Shown: piece after piece, positions 45,801-53,921 of the stretch
Layout: each line of letters begins with the position of its first letter
Position numbering within the stretch: the stretch's first letter is position 1
Assembly (NCBI RefSeq): GCF_000317575.1
Contig: NC_019748.1
Coordinates: 2,124,001 to 2,188,000 of the forward strand
DNA length: 64,000 nucleotides
DNA from: Stanieria cyanosphaera PCC 7437
GTDB lineage: Bacteria; Cyanobacteriota; Cyanobacteriia; Cyanobacteriales; Xenococcaceae
Direction of reading: 5' to 3'
Notes under the pieces: generated by a model
Seen by the model: the letters and a program-made list of their open reading frames with translations, nothing else
Told to the model about the DNA's origin: nothing
Databases searched by the model: none
Position numbers and translations under genes: made by a program

Positions 45801-45923
45801 AATGCTGACATTATAGTGATGATGGATTCTGGTTCTGTAGTAGAACAAGGTACTCATGAAGAATTAATGGCATTAAAAGGTCGTTATTGTTATCTTTATC
45901 AACAACAAGAATCCTCGGTGTAA
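42879..45923 (+). CDS. HlyB-like type I secretion ABC exporter with CNB and peptidase-dead C39 domains
   Basis: This 1014-residue exporter has an N-terminal cyclic-nucleotide-binding-like domain (about 15-150) and a second unusual stretch to about 290. A C39-like domain follows (about 302-430), then five to six membrane helices (450-740) and an ABC ATPase (775-1010). Walker A is GESGAGKST and the signature is SLSGGQRQR. The C39-like part reads DVGVACFQML where the peptidase motif is DCGAAC. The catalytic cysteine is valine and no matching histidine is seen, so it should bind rather than cut substrates. The architecture resembles Synechocystis Sll1180, which exports S-layer-type proteins with an HlyD partner. 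No HlyD gene is adjacent here. Confidence 0.9.
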   Translation: MSYTTTIIEQFLSFVPQFNQLPQEAIASLANKLKPLRYRMGQVMIMREKMQGQVLIISEGQARLLGYDPRTKMPTTLELLKPGQMIGWVNLARGIPCETAMASTEVVCLTLSNQDFVEILEQYPQLKQEFRNKPAKVEVFELLGNQLEQYAQGDLDLKSLAQEMAPETKIYELPPGEHPLKSEITAPLEDPDLIWLVSSGAIEDFPVGKRLEFTKDRQTIKITGTKPARLLAIPKDKWFTNQKSQSTGLLSVKSSTVADDDESNLDDTNREEIPYAEAELLEDSEITDYYSSEGDRTTAAKNYPFYGGKTPLDVGVACFQMLSRYFKMPFRKEVIRRVLGEQIQRTGGLSLPLSGAIVELMGLNAQLVTIPATSFTRLQGPCLVRWDNSLAVVYEISEKELIIAVPELGLLRRKPEEFFETWGDRGEVLLLQKTKETPQERFGLNWFLPALTKYKRILIEVFVASFFIQLFALANPLMIQIIIDKVISQNTVETLKYLIFFLIVLNIFEAVLTTLRTYLFVDTTNRIDMSLGSEIIDHLLRLPLRYFEKRPVGEISTRINELERIRQFLTGTALTVVLDSVFSVLYVVVMFLYSPILTFVTLAIIPIFVILTLIFSPTIRQQLRAKAERNAETQSYLVEVLTGIQTVKAQNIELRSRWQWQERYARYISTGFKTVITSTLASSASSFLNNLSRVLIIGVGAYLVLEQKLTLGQLIAFRIIAGYVTSPIMRLAQLWQNFQETALSLERLADIVDHPDEAEQDRTNIPMPAIKGKVRYDNVSFRFKANGPLQLSNVSLEFPAGKFIAIVGESGAGKSTLTKLISRLYEPEMGRILIDGYDIHKVELYSLRRQIGVVPQDTLLFEGSIQENIALTNPDATTEEIIAAAQIAAAHEFIMSLPNGYNTRVGERGSSLSGGQRQRIAIARTVLQQPAILVLDEATSALDYSTEQEVSRNLKESFQGRSVFFITHRLGTIKNADIIVMMDSGSVVEQGTHEELMALKGRYCYLYQQQESSV

Positions 45924-45940
45924 ACTACTTATCCCATAAA

Positions 45941-45984
45941 AAACGGAATAGTAGATTTTTTGCGTCCTTCTCTATTCCGTTTTG
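45941..45984 (+). terminator. Terminator behind the exporter gene
   Basis: A perfect 12-bp stem, AAAACGGAATAG (45941-45952) with CTATTCCGTTTT (45973-45984), lies 18 bases after the exporter stop. The T run is part of the stem, so it could work on both strands. Confidence 0.6.
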
Positions 45985-46087
45985 CCGTTTGGCGATAGAC
46001 TTGAGCCACTGTTCAACTACTCCACCCTACTTCTTTTTTAAGACTCTAGGTCGAGCAATTTAATAATAGCGATCGCAATGAGGTTAA

Positions 46088-46297
46088 TTATTGATGACTA
46101 ATCTTCCATTGAGATAAGAGGCGAAATGCCCAAATGCTCAATGTAGCTGCAATTAAAAGTCCTAACCATGAACCCCAAAGTGGAACTGCAACTGCACCAA
46201 TTTGAAATGACCAGTGATTAAACAGTCTAACGAAATGTAAGAGTGCAACTATAGCAAAAACAGTTGCCGAAATTAAAATGTAATTTTTTTCACTCAT
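46088..46297 (-). CDS. Small two-span membrane protein, 69 residues
   Basis: This 69-residue protein has two hydrophobic segments (about 8-26, ISATVFAIVALLHFVRLF, and 35-60, VAVPLWGSWLGLLIAATLSI) joined by a short loop with tryptophans. The end is basic (LLSQWKISHQ). It looks complete, with AGGAGG upstream of the start on the minus strand. I recognise it only as a conserved type of small membrane protein and assign no function. Confidence 0.65.
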   Translation of the reverse strand: MSEKNYILISATVFAIVALLHFVRLFNHWSFQIGAVAVPLWGSWLGLLIAATLSIWAFRLLSQWKISHQ

Positions 46298-46499
46298 TTT
46301 TAAATCCTCCTTGTTGTATCGATTGAGGATATTTTTTTTTGATTCCTATACTTCAATTTTGCACCAAACACAAAAAAGTTGTTGGTAAATTATCATAATC
46401 TGTAATAAATAGTTTTATATTTAAATTGAAGATTTTGCTCAATTCAGGCTTTTTATAATAACATTAAGCCATTAATAACAATTTGCTAATTAAAAGATT

Positions 46500-46571
46500 G
46501 GGTCACTAGCTCAATGGTAGAGCAGTGGACTCTTAATCCATTGGTTCAGGGTTCGAGTCCCTGGTGACCCA
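46500..46571 (+). tRNA. tRNA-Lys (anticodon CUU)
   Basis: This is a 72-base cloverleaf. The acceptor stem is GGGTCAC/GTGACCC with discriminator A, and the D arm is GCTC...GAGC. The anticodon stem is GTGGA/TCCAT around the loop CTCTTAA (anticodon CTT), and the T arm is CAGGG/CCCTG with TTCGAGT. No CCA is encoded. Confidence 0.93.
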
Positions 46572-46799
46572 CTGAATAAAAAAGTGTCTCTGGAAGTAGT
46601 CGCTGTTAACTCTAGATTTGACACTACCGTCGCCAGAGACGAGGGATTCTTGCTTCAGTAACTCTTAACTAGACTAACTAGGTTAGCCCCCGCTACTAAC
46701 GTCCTTAATTATAGAAACTTTCTGAATTAGTTTTGAATTTAGGTCACTATAAAAGTTACTCTGACAATATTGATGATATTTTGCTGAAAAAATAGTAAT

Positions 46800-47651
46800 A
46801 TGCCTAATTCTCTAAAATTAAAATCTCAACATCTTTGTTTTGGGGGGACAGTTGCCTATTATTCCCATCAATCCTCAACTTGTCATAGCGAAATGAATTT
46901 TGCTGTTTATCTACCTCCACAAGCACAAACTCAAGCTGTTCCTATTCTCTATTATCTTTCTGGCTTAACCTGTAGTGAGGAAAACTTTACTGTTAAAGCA
47001 GGAGCGCAGCGTTATGCAGCAGAATATGGCATCATGTTGGTTATTCCTGATACCTCTCCTCGTCAAACAGGAATTCCAGAGGAAGAAGCTAGTTGGGATT
47101 TGGGTAGTGGTGCTGGTTTTTATGTAGATGCCACAATTGCTCCCTGGCAACAGTATTATCAAATGTATAGTTACGTAACCAAGGAACTACCAGCTTTAAT
47201 CGCTGCTAATTTTACTGTCAATATTCATAAACAAGGAATTTTTGGTCATTCTATGGGAGGACATGGCGCATTAATTTGTGCTTTAAAAAATCCCACTCAA
47301 TATCTTTCTGTTTCAGCTTTTGCTCCCATTTGCGCGCCTCGGAGTTGTCCTTGGGGAGAAAAAGCATTTACCGCTTATTTGGGTACAGATAGAGAACAAT
47401 GGCGGGCTTATGATGCTAGTGAATTAATTAAAACACAACAACTTAATTATCCGATCTTAATCGACCAAGGTACAGCCGATCCTTTTCTTAAACAACAACA
47501 ACTACTACCAGAAGTTTTTGAATCAGCTTGTCAACAAGTAGGTCAACCTTTACAACTTAGATATCAAGAAGGATACGACCATAGCTATTTTACGATCGCT
47601 ACATTTATGGCGGATCATTTTCGTTATCATTCTACTTATCTATGTCAGTAA
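46800..47651 (+). CDS. fghA: S-formylglutathione hydrolase
   Basis: This 283-residue serine esterase of the esterase D family hydrolyses S-formylglutathione to formate and glutathione in formaldehyde detoxification. The nucleophile serine is in GIFGHSMGGHGALICAL, the acid in LIDQGTADPFL, and the histidine in GYDHSYFTI. The lid region YYLSGLTCSEENFTVKAGAQ is strongly conserved in the family. It stands alone, 228 bases from the tRNA. I did not see the partner glutathione-dependent formaldehyde dehydrogenase gene in the window. Confidence 0.93.
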   Translation: MPNSLKLKSQHLCFGGTVAYYSHQSSTCHSEMNFAVYLPPQAQTQAVPILYYLSGLTCSEENFTVKAGAQRYAAEYGIMLVIPDTSPRQTGIPEEEASWDLGSGAGFYVDATIAPWQQYYQMYSYVTKELPALIAANFTVNIHKQGIFGHSMGGHGALICALKNPTQYLSVSAFAPICAPRSCPWGEKAFTAYLGTDREQWRAYDASELIKTQQLNYPILIDQGTADPFLKQQQLLPEVFESACQQVGQPLQLRYQEGYDHSYFTIATFMADHFRYHSTYLCQ

Positions 47652-47693
47652 TAATCTTGATTAAGAATTTTAAAATTCTCTATTTGCCAAGCA

Positions 47694-48196
47694 ATGAAAG
47701 ACTATTACAAGGAAGATCTTGCTTATATTCATGATATTGGTTACAGCGATTATGCTCTTAAGTCCGCTCCTGAAATACTGAATCTATTGTCTCAAAACAA
47801 CATAAAAGAAGGTTTAATCGTGGATTTGGACTGTGGCAGTGGATTATCAGCTTTAGAATTCACCAAAGCTCATTATCGTGTTCTCGGAGTTGATATTTCT
47901 GAGTCACTGATTGCAATTACTCGAATTAGAGTTCCAGATGCTGAATTTCGAGTCGAGTCAATCTTTAAAGTAGACATTCCCTCTTGTAATGCTGTTATCT
48001 CAATCGGCGAATGTTTCAACTATCTGTTTGATGCCGATAACAATGTCAAGTTTTGGTTCAAACCTTTGAGCGCATCTACAATGCATTAACTCCTGGTGGT
48101 ATTTTCATTTTTGATATTGCAGAGACTGGGCAAATTATACAGGGAAATACAACTAAATTAAAAAGAGTATCACGCGATCGCTATTGCTCTTGCTAA
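47694..48196 (+). pseudogene. SAM-dependent methyltransferase, frameshifted and truncated
   Basis: The first 120 residues show a class I methyltransferase N-terminal half: the SAM-binding GLIVDLDCGSGLSALEFTKA, then VLGVDISESLIAITR. Near 48055-48062 the frame is lost. A shift of one frame continues with QTFERIYNALTPGGIFIFDI followed by AETG, which is the expected next block (PGG motif). That frame ends at 48196 at a HIP1 octamer, well short of a normal C-terminus. I read this as a broken gene. A single sequencing or natural base error at the shift would restore only the first 165 or so residues. Confidence 0.7.
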
Positions 48197-48471
48197 ACTG
48201 AAACAAACCTTAACTTACTGATAACCCTCCAACTCAACAGCGATATTTCGATTCTTGTTGTCCTACCAAAAAAACCGAGCGGGCATTATCTTTAACTAAA
48301 ACTGGGAGACAAAAGGTTGTCTAAAGCAGTCAAATATTTATTGAATATTTAAATTATTAAGCTAAAACTTTATTCAATCTTAAAGAACTCTTGCTTATAA
48401 ATAGATTAAGCAGTAAATAATTTTTATCATGATTGCTTTTCTAGTTAATTAATTATGTATTACTTGGTCTT

Positions 48472-49023
48472 ATGTCCAACACATTCGTTATTCATCCTTT
48501 AGGAACAATTTTACAAGAAGCTGATTTAATTTCTTCTCCCCAACTTCAATTAGCTTTACAAGACCAATCTTATTATCAAGAAATGCGGATTGGAGAAATT
48601 TTAGCTTTAAGAGGATGGTTAAAACAAGAAACTGCAGATTTTTTTGCCGAAGAATGGGTGAATTTAGTTACTGATAATCAAAGATATCCTCTAGGGTTTT
48701 ATCTTCAAAAAGCTGCCTTATTGAATCAAGAACAAATTCAAGAAATTATTTGCGAACAAAAACAATGTTTGCTGCGTTTCGGTGCCGTAGCCGTCTTAAA
48801 AGGCTGGGTTAAACAAAATACTATTCATTTTTTCTTACAAAATTTATTTCCTCAAGAAGTCAAAGCTACACACTTTATCAAAACAACTGACCATAATCAA
48901 AATAATCAAAGCGATCGCCCTTTAATTTTGATAGATGAAATAAACACTTTAGCTAAAGAAAGTGAATTATATTTTACTAACCCTATTCCCAAAAAAACTA
49001 AAAAGTTTTTCACTTTATTTTAA
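48472..49023 (+). CDS. Tandem MshEN-like domain protein (possible cyclic-di-GMP binder)
   Basis: This 183-residue protein holds two copies of the same unit. Unit 1 (9-58) reads PLGTILQEADLISSPQLQLA, then MRIGEILALRGWLKQETADF. Unit 2 (72-120) reads YPLGFYLQKAALLNQEQIQE, then RFGAVAVLKGWVKQNTIHFF. These fit the LGxxLxxxxLIxxxxLxxxLxxQ pattern of MshEN (GspE N-terminal) domains, some of which bind cyclic-di-GMP. It has no ATPase domain. The last 50 residues are polar and end with KKTKKFFTLF. A hairpin terminator follows. The ligand-binding claim is inference. Confidence 0.6.
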   Translation: MSNTFVIHPLGTILQEADLISSPQLQLALQDQSYYQEMRIGEILALRGWLKQETADFFAEEWVNLVTDNQRYPLGFYLQKAALLNQEQIQEIICEQKQCLLRFGAVAVLKGWVKQNTIHFFLQNLFPQEVKATHFIKTTDHNQNNQSDRPLILIDEINTLAKESELYFTNPIPKKTKKFFTLF

Positions 49024-49031
49024 AAAATAAG

Positions 49032-49062
49032 ACCACCTAGAACATTTGATTCTATGGTGGTT
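49032..49062 (+). terminator. Hairpin between convergent MshEN-like gene and glnA
   Basis: The stem is ACCACC-t-AGAA with TTCT-at-GGTGGT, with one bulge, followed by TTTA. It lies just after the stop at 49023. Confidence 0.5.
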
Positions 49063-49143
49063 TACTCTGTTGAATAAACGACTATTGTTGAGTAAATTAT
49101 GACTACAAACAACAGTGTTTTTTTTTAGCTAAATAATTAGCTA

Positions 49144-50565
49144 TTAGCAATCATAATACAAAGAAAATTCGTAAGGATGAGGACGTAAACGCATTGGGTT
49201 CACCTCATTGTCTAGCTTGTATTCAATCCAGTTTTGAATAAAATCTTCGGTAAAGACACCAGTATCAGTCAAGAAACTATGATCTTTTTCCAAAGCTTCT
49301 AATGCTTCTTCCAAAGAACCAGGAGTAGAAGGAATCTTACTCAACTCTTCAGGAGATAAATCGTAGATATCTACATCTAGTGGTTCACCTGGATCAATTT
49401 CATTCTTAATTCCATCTACCGCAGCACAAAGCATTGCAGCAAAAGAAAGGTAAGGGTTAGAAGTAGCATCAGGACAACGAAACTCAAAACGTTTTGCTTT
49501 CGGATTGCTACCAGAAAGAGGAATCCTAACCGATGCAGAACGATTACCTTGAGAATAAGCTAAGTTTACAGGTGCTTCAAATCCAGGAACAAGACGCTTG
49601 TATGAGTTGGTAGTAGGGTTAGTTATAGCTAGTAAAGCAGGTGCGTGCTTCAAAATCCCACCAATCGCATTGAGAGCCATTTTACTCAAATTAGCATAGC
49701 CATCACCCCAAAATAGAGGCTGTCCACTTTTCCAAATAGACATATGGGTATGCATTCCAGAACCATTGTCGTTAAACAAGGGTTTAGGCATAAAGGTCAC
49801 ACTTTTACCATATTTTTTAGCGACGTTTTTGATAACGTATTTGTAAATCATCAAATTGTCAGCAGCTTCGATAATTGGCGCAAAGCGAATACCAAGTTCG
49901 TTTTGTCCTCCTGTAGCTACTTCATGGTGGTGTTTTTCAATCGGTACATTGCAATCTGCCATAGTTAGCAGCATTTCTGTCCGCATATCCTGTAGAGTAT
50001 CGGTAGGCGCTACAGGAAAGTAACCTTCTTTGTAACGAGGTTTATAACCCAAATTACCACCCGCTTCCTCACGACCGCTATTCCATCGACCTTCTACACT
50101 ATCAACATAGTAATAGCTTTTGTTTTCAGCTTGATCGAAGCGAACATCATCAAAGACGAAAAATTCTGCTTCAGGCCCGAAAAATGCTACGTCGCCAATA
50201 CCAGTGTTGTTAAGAAAATCAAGAGCTTTTTTGGCGATTGAACGAGGATCGCGACTATACCATTCTCCAGTACGAGGTTCTTTAATACTACAGATCATGC
50301 TGAGAGTTGGTTCTGCGTAAAAAGGATCGATCCAAGCAGTTTTAGGATCGGGAACCATTGACATATCAGATTCGTTAATTGCTTTCCAGCCTCTAATACT
50401 AGAACCATCAAAAGCAACACCATCAACAAAGGAACTTTCTTCAATTTGGTCGTAGTAGAAAGAACAATGTTGCCAGATACCTGGCATATCAATAAATTTG
50501 AGGTCGATGATTTTGATGTTATTATCCTGAATCATTTTCAAGACTTCTTGGGGAGTCTCAGCCAT
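49144..50565 (-). CDS. glnA: Glutamine synthetase, type I
   Basis: This 473-residue enzyme makes glutamine from glutamate, ammonium and ATP and is the main entry of nitrogen into cyanobacterial metabolism. Typical blocks are [16 protein letters not shown], the metal-site [29 protein letters not shown], and the C-terminal SAMLCA-like [20 protein letters not shown]. The [11 protein letters not shown] segment carries the tyrosine that other bacteria adenylylate; cyanobacteria use small inactivating factors instead. The gene is divergent from apcF. A candidate NtcA-type promoter lies in the shared gap. Confidence 0.97.
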   Translation of the reverse strand: MAETPQEVLKMIQDNNIKIIDLKFIDMPGIWQHCSFYYDQIEESSFVDGVAFDGSSIRGWKAINESDMSMVPDPKTAWIDPFYAEPTLSMICSIKEPRTGEWYSRDPRSIAKKALDFLNNTGIGDVAFFGPEAEFFVFDDVRFDQAENKSYYYVDSVEGRWNSGREEAGGNLGYKPRYKEGYFPVAPTDTLQDMRTEMLLTMADCNVPIEKHHHEVATGGQNELGIRFAPIIEAADNLMIYKYVIKNVAKKYGKSVTFMPKPLFNDNGSGMHTHMSIWKSGQPLFWGDGYANLSKMALNAIGGILKHAPALLAITNPTTNSYKRLVPGFEAPVNLAYSQGNRSASVRIPLSGSNPKAKRFEFRCPDATSNPYLSFAAMLCAAVDGIKNEIDPGEPLDVDIYDLSPEELSKIPSTPGSLEEALEALEKDHSFLTDTGVFTEDFIQNWIEYKLDNEVNPMRLRPHPYEFSLYYDC

Positions 50566-50904
50566 AGATAGCTCCTATTGATTAGTTTTTTCTCTTGCCT
50601 CGGAATCATCCTAGAGAATTGCGATGCCAAGATTTTGTTTTCATTGCTACAGAAATACCATGTCTGAATTGAATAATAATCTGTAGATTTACCAAAAATG
50701 TGTCTAATTTAACAAAATATTCAAGTATTTATAAATAGTCTTAAATTTATTTAAGATTTTGATGGTGTTTTTTGTTTTAAATCTTCAAAATACTGATGTA
50801 TTCAAGATTCCTGTCGCTTCTTGTGGGATTATAAATAAATAGAAAATAAAATTAGGCTATTGTTAAGCCAAGTAAGACAATCGCAGTTGGGAGAAATTAT
50901 TATA
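50566..50904. other. Divergent promoter region of glnA and apcF
   Basis: This gap of 339 bases separates glnA (minus) from apcF (plus). It holds the candidate NtcA-type promoter of glnA near its left end. On the right side a GGGAGAA ribosome-binding site lies 11 bases before the apcF ATG. No gene is seen. Confidence 0.5.
50608..50650 (-). promoter_or_regulatory. Candidate NtcA-type promoter of glnA
   Basis: On the minus strand GTAGCAATGAAAAC (50637-50650) fits GTA-N8-TAC except for the last triplet (AAC). A TAGGAT -10 box (50608-50613) follows after 23 bases, the usual spacing of nitrogen-controlled promoters. The half-site mismatch leaves the call open. Confidence 0.35.
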
Positions 50905-51414
50905 ATGCGAGACGCGGTTACCAAATTAATTAAAAATTATGATGTTACTGGTCGCTATCTTGACCGTAACGCAATGGATACTCTTAAAGCTTATTTTGAA
51001 TCTGGTACAGCTAGAGTAACGGTAGCTACTATGATTACTGCTAATGCAGCAGCTATTGTTAGACAAGCTGGTTCTAGCTTGTTTGAACAAGTACCAGAAT
51101 TAATTCGTCCAGGCGGAAATGCTTATACTACTCGCCGTTATTCTGCTTGTTTACGAGATATGGATTATTATCTGCGCTATGCTAGTTACGCTTTAGTTGC
51201 TGGTGATATGAATGTTCTCGATGAAAGAGTGCTACAAGGTTTAAGAGAAACCTATAATTCCTTGGGAGTACCTATTGGTTCTACCGTAATAGGAATTCAA
51301 ATAATGAATAATTTAGTTAAACAAATGGCTACTAATGCTGGAATCAGCGATACTAATTTTATTGATGAGCCTTTTGAACATCTAACTCGGGAATTAAGCG
51401 AAGTTTCAATTTAG
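50905..51414 (+). CDS. apcF: Allophycocyanin beta-like core subunit ApcF
   Basis: This 169-residue phycobilisome core protein has the exact length of ApcF. It starts MRDAVTKLIKNYDVTGRYLD and has the bilin-binding cysteine C82 in RRYSACLRDMDYYLRYASYA. The preceding PGGNAYTT holds the asparagine that is methylated in beta subunits. ApcF forms part of the terminal emitter trimer that passes energy to photosystem II and I. The sequence is nearer ApcF than ApcB, but separation of these two needs a tree. The frame is open 15 codons upstream, but the chosen ATG gives the family start. Confidence 0.9.
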   Translation: MRDAVTKLIKNYDVTGRYLDRNAMDTLKAYFESGTARVTVATMITANAAAIVRQAGSSLFEQVPELIRPGGNAYTTRRYSACLRDMDYYLRYASYALVAGDMNVLDERVLQGLRETYNSLGVPIGSTVIGIQIMNNLVKQMATNAGISDTNFIDEPFEHLTRELSEVSI

Positions 51415-51626
51415 TTGATACTTTGCTTTAAAGCTTTCTCAGCAAAGCTAAGGCGCTTATGTGATCAGCTTTGCGCTGCTGTGGAGCAGATTGCTATTTG
51501 CCTTGGTTTTGCTAAAACTTCATCTTGTTATTTGAATAATTAGTTTCATTATTAATCGATTAAAAAAATTACTCCTGTTCCTAAATAAAGGTCAGAAGTG
51601 ATTTTTAAGCTTAATTTGGTTAATAC

Positions 51627-51662
51627 TAAAAAACGCCCCCCATTTCTGGAGAGCGTTTTTAA
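51627..51662 (-). terminator. psbA terminator
   Basis: On the minus strand the stem AAAAACGCTCTCC/GGGGGGCGTTTTTT has a short loop, G-U pairs and a closing T run. It lies 20 bases after the psbA stop. Confidence 0.8.
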
Positions 51663-51681
51663 TTAAAGATTAACGTCGGTC

Positions 51682-52764
51682 TTAGCCATTGATAGCAGGA
51701 GCAGTTAACGCTACAGGAGCGATATCACCACTAGCTAAGTCTAAGGGGAAGTTGTGCGCATTACGTTCGTGCATTACTTCAAAACCGAGGTTAGCACGGT
51801 TGAGAATGTCTGCCCAAGTATTGACTACGTGTCCTTGAGAATCCATGATGGATTGGTTGAAGTTGAATCCATTGAGGTTGAATGCCATGGTGGAAATACC
51901 CATTGCAGTAAACCAGATTCCGATTACAGGCCATGCACCTAAGAAGAAGTGCAAGGAACGGCTGTTGTTGAAAGAAGCATATTGGAAAATTAATCTTCCA
52001 AAGTAACCGTGAGCAGCTACGATGTTGTATGTTTCTTCTTCTTGACCGAATTTGTAACCGTAGTTTTGAGATTCAGTTTCTGTTGTCTCACGAACCAAAG
52101 AAGAGGTTACTAAGCTTCCGTGCATGGCGGAGAATAAAGAACCACCGAATACACCTGCTACACCTAACATATGGAAGGGGTGCATTAAGATGTTGTGTTC
52201 TGCTTGGAACACGAACATGAAGTTGAATGTACCACTGATTCCTAAAGGCATTCCATCAGAGAAAGAACCTTGTCCTAATGGATAGATTAAGAATACTGCT
52301 GTGGCAGCAGATACTGGTGCGCTGTATGCTACACAAATCCAAGGACGCATTCCTAAGCGGTAGGATAGTTCCCACTGACGACCTAGGTAAGTAAATACTC
52401 CAATTAAGAAGTGGAATACTACTAACTGGTAAGGGCCACCGTTGTATAACCACTCATCTAAGGAAGCTGCTTCCCAGATGGGGTAGAAGTGAAGACCAAT
52501 TGCGTTCGAGGAAGGTACTACTGCACCAGAGATGATGTTGTTTCCGTAAAGTAATGAACCTGCTACAGGTTCACGGATGCCATCGATGTCTACTGGAGGC
52601 GCAGCGATGAAGGCGATGATGAAACAAGTAGTTGCGGTTAGGAGGGTTGGGATCATCAGGACACCGAACCAACCGATGTAGATACGGTTGTTGGTGCTGG
52701 TAATCCACTGACAAAAGCGTTCCCAAGCTCCTAAGCTTTCGCGCTGTTGTAATGTGGTAGTCAT
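51682..52764 (-). CDS. psbA: Photosystem II reaction-centre protein D1
   Basis: This is a 360-residue D1 protein, the core subunit that carries the primary donor, pheophytin, QB site and manganese ligands. Typical segments are [39 protein letters not shown], and the C-terminal NFPLDLASG before the processed tail (cleaved after Ala344). Residue 130 is glutamine, as in the standard-light (D1:1) type, rather than glutamate. Cyanobacteria usually hold several psbA copies. The gene has its own strong promoter and terminator. Confidence 0.99.
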   Translation of the reverse strand: MTTTLQQRESLGAWERFCQWITSTNNRIYIGWFGVLMIPTLLTATTCFIIAFIAAPPVDIDGIREPVAGSLLYGNNIISGAVVPSSNAIGLHFYPIWEAASLDEWLYNGGPYQLVVFHFLIGVFTYLGRQWELSYRLGMRPWICVAYSAPVSAATAVFLIYPLGQGSFSDGMPLGISGTFNFMFVFQAEHNILMHPFHMLGVAGVFGGSLFSAMHGSLVTSSLVRETTETESQNYGYKFGQEEETYNIVAAHGYFGRLIFQYASFNNSRSLHFFLGAWPVIGIWFTAMGISTMAFNLNGFNFNQSIMDSQGHVVNTWADILNRANLGFEVMHERNAHNFPLDLASGDIAPVALTAPAING

Positions 52765-52819
52765 GTTTGTATGATTCCTATTTATTTAGTTGTCAAGGTA
52801 CAAATGATTGACACTTTTT

Positions 52820-52848
52820 ATATTAAGCAAAATATTTTTTTTTGTAAA
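52820..52848 (-). promoter_or_regulatory. psbA sigma-70-type promoter
   Basis: On the minus strand a -35 box TTTACA (52843-52848) and a -10 box TAATAT (52820-52825) are separated by 17 bases, a classic psbA promoter. The transcript would have a leader of about 50 bases with AGGA before the ATG. Confidence 0.75.
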
Positions 52849-52903
52849 GCTTTTTTAATCAATATATTCTTATATAAAGTATAAATAAACATAATCATTA
52901 CTC

Positions 52904-53878
52904 ATGAACAAAACTGTAACTTATAGTCCTGCCTATACTTTGGTTCCTACTTACCAATGTTTTAACCGTTGTAGTTATTGTAATTTTAGGACTGATATAG
53001 GTCAAAGTGATTGGTTAAGTGTTAAAAAAGTAAGAGAGCAATTGCATCAGCTTAAATTAAAAAATGTATCAGAAATTTTGCTTCTTAGTGGAGAAGTTCA
53101 TCCTCTAGCTCACAATCGTCAATTTTGGTTTGAAAGAATATATCGACTATGTTTATTAGCATTAGAACTAAATTTTTTGCCTCACACTAATGCAGGGATT
53201 CTTAGTTGGCAAGAAATGGAACAACTTAAACAAGTTAATGTGTCAATGGGTTTAATGCTAGAGCAGTTGACACCAAAATTATTAAGTACTGTTCATAAAT
53301 ATGCGCCTAGTAAAGTTCCGCAATTAAGATTACAACAGTTGGAGTGGGCAGGAAAACTCAAAATTCCTTTTACTACTGGATTATTATTGGGAATTGGTGA
53401 AACAGAATCAGATTGGTGGGATAGTTTAAAAGCGATCGCAGATATTCAACAAGAATGGGGTCATATTCAAGAAGTAATTCTTCAACCTCATAGTTTGGGA
53501 AATCAACAAGTAATAAGTACAACTTCTTTTTCTCTGGAGCGATTACCAGAAGTTATTGCTAGAAGTAGAGAAATTTTACCCGATAGCATTAGGATTCAAA
53601 TCCCACCTAATTTAGTTGTAGAGCCAAATCTACTCTTAAAATGTTTGGATGCTGGTGCTAGAGACTTGGGAGGAATTAGTCCAAAAGACGAAGTTAATCC
53701 TGATTATCCTCATTTAACTGCCGAATATTTACAATCTGTTTTAGAAACTGCTGGTTGGCAATTAGTTCCTCGCTTACCTGTTTACCCACAATATTATTCT
53801 TGGTTGTCACCACCTTTACAAAAATTGGTTAAAGCTAAAGAAAAAGCTTTAAGATGCAATAAATTAATCAATCGATAG
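52904..53878 (+). CDS. cofG: 7,8-didemethyl-8-hydroxy-5-deazariboflavin synthase subunit CofG
   Basis: This 324-residue radical-SAM protein is one of two subunits that make the deazaflavin F0 from a diaminouracil and tyrosine. The Fe-S cluster motif is CFNRCSYCNF. Other family marks are LLLSGEVHPLAHNRQFW, HTNAGILSWQE, SMGLMLEQLT and the C-terminal GGISPKDEVNPDYPH. In cyanobacteria F0 serves as an antenna for DNA photolyases rather than for F420 metabolism. The partner CofH is not in the window. It follows the divergent psbA promoter region by 139 bases. Confidence 0.92.
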   Translation: MNKTVTYSPAYTLVPTYQCFNRCSYCNFRTDIGQSDWLSVKKVREQLHQLKLKNVSEILLLSGEVHPLAHNRQFWFERIYRLCLLALELNFLPHTNAGILSWQEMEQLKQVNVSMGLMLEQLTPKLLSTVHKYAPSKVPQLRLQQLEWAGKLKIPFTTGLLLGIGETESDWWDSLKAIADIQQEWGHIQEVILQPHSLGNQQVISTTSFSLERLPEVIARSREILPDSIRIQIPPNLVVEPNLLLKCLDAGARDLGGISPKDEVNPDYPHLTAEYLQSVLETAGWQLVPRLPVYPQYYSWLSPPLQKLVKAKEKALRCNKLINR

Positions 53879-53921
53879 TCACAATAAAGCCATCTATTCA
53901 GGTGATTGAGGTAATAAGACT

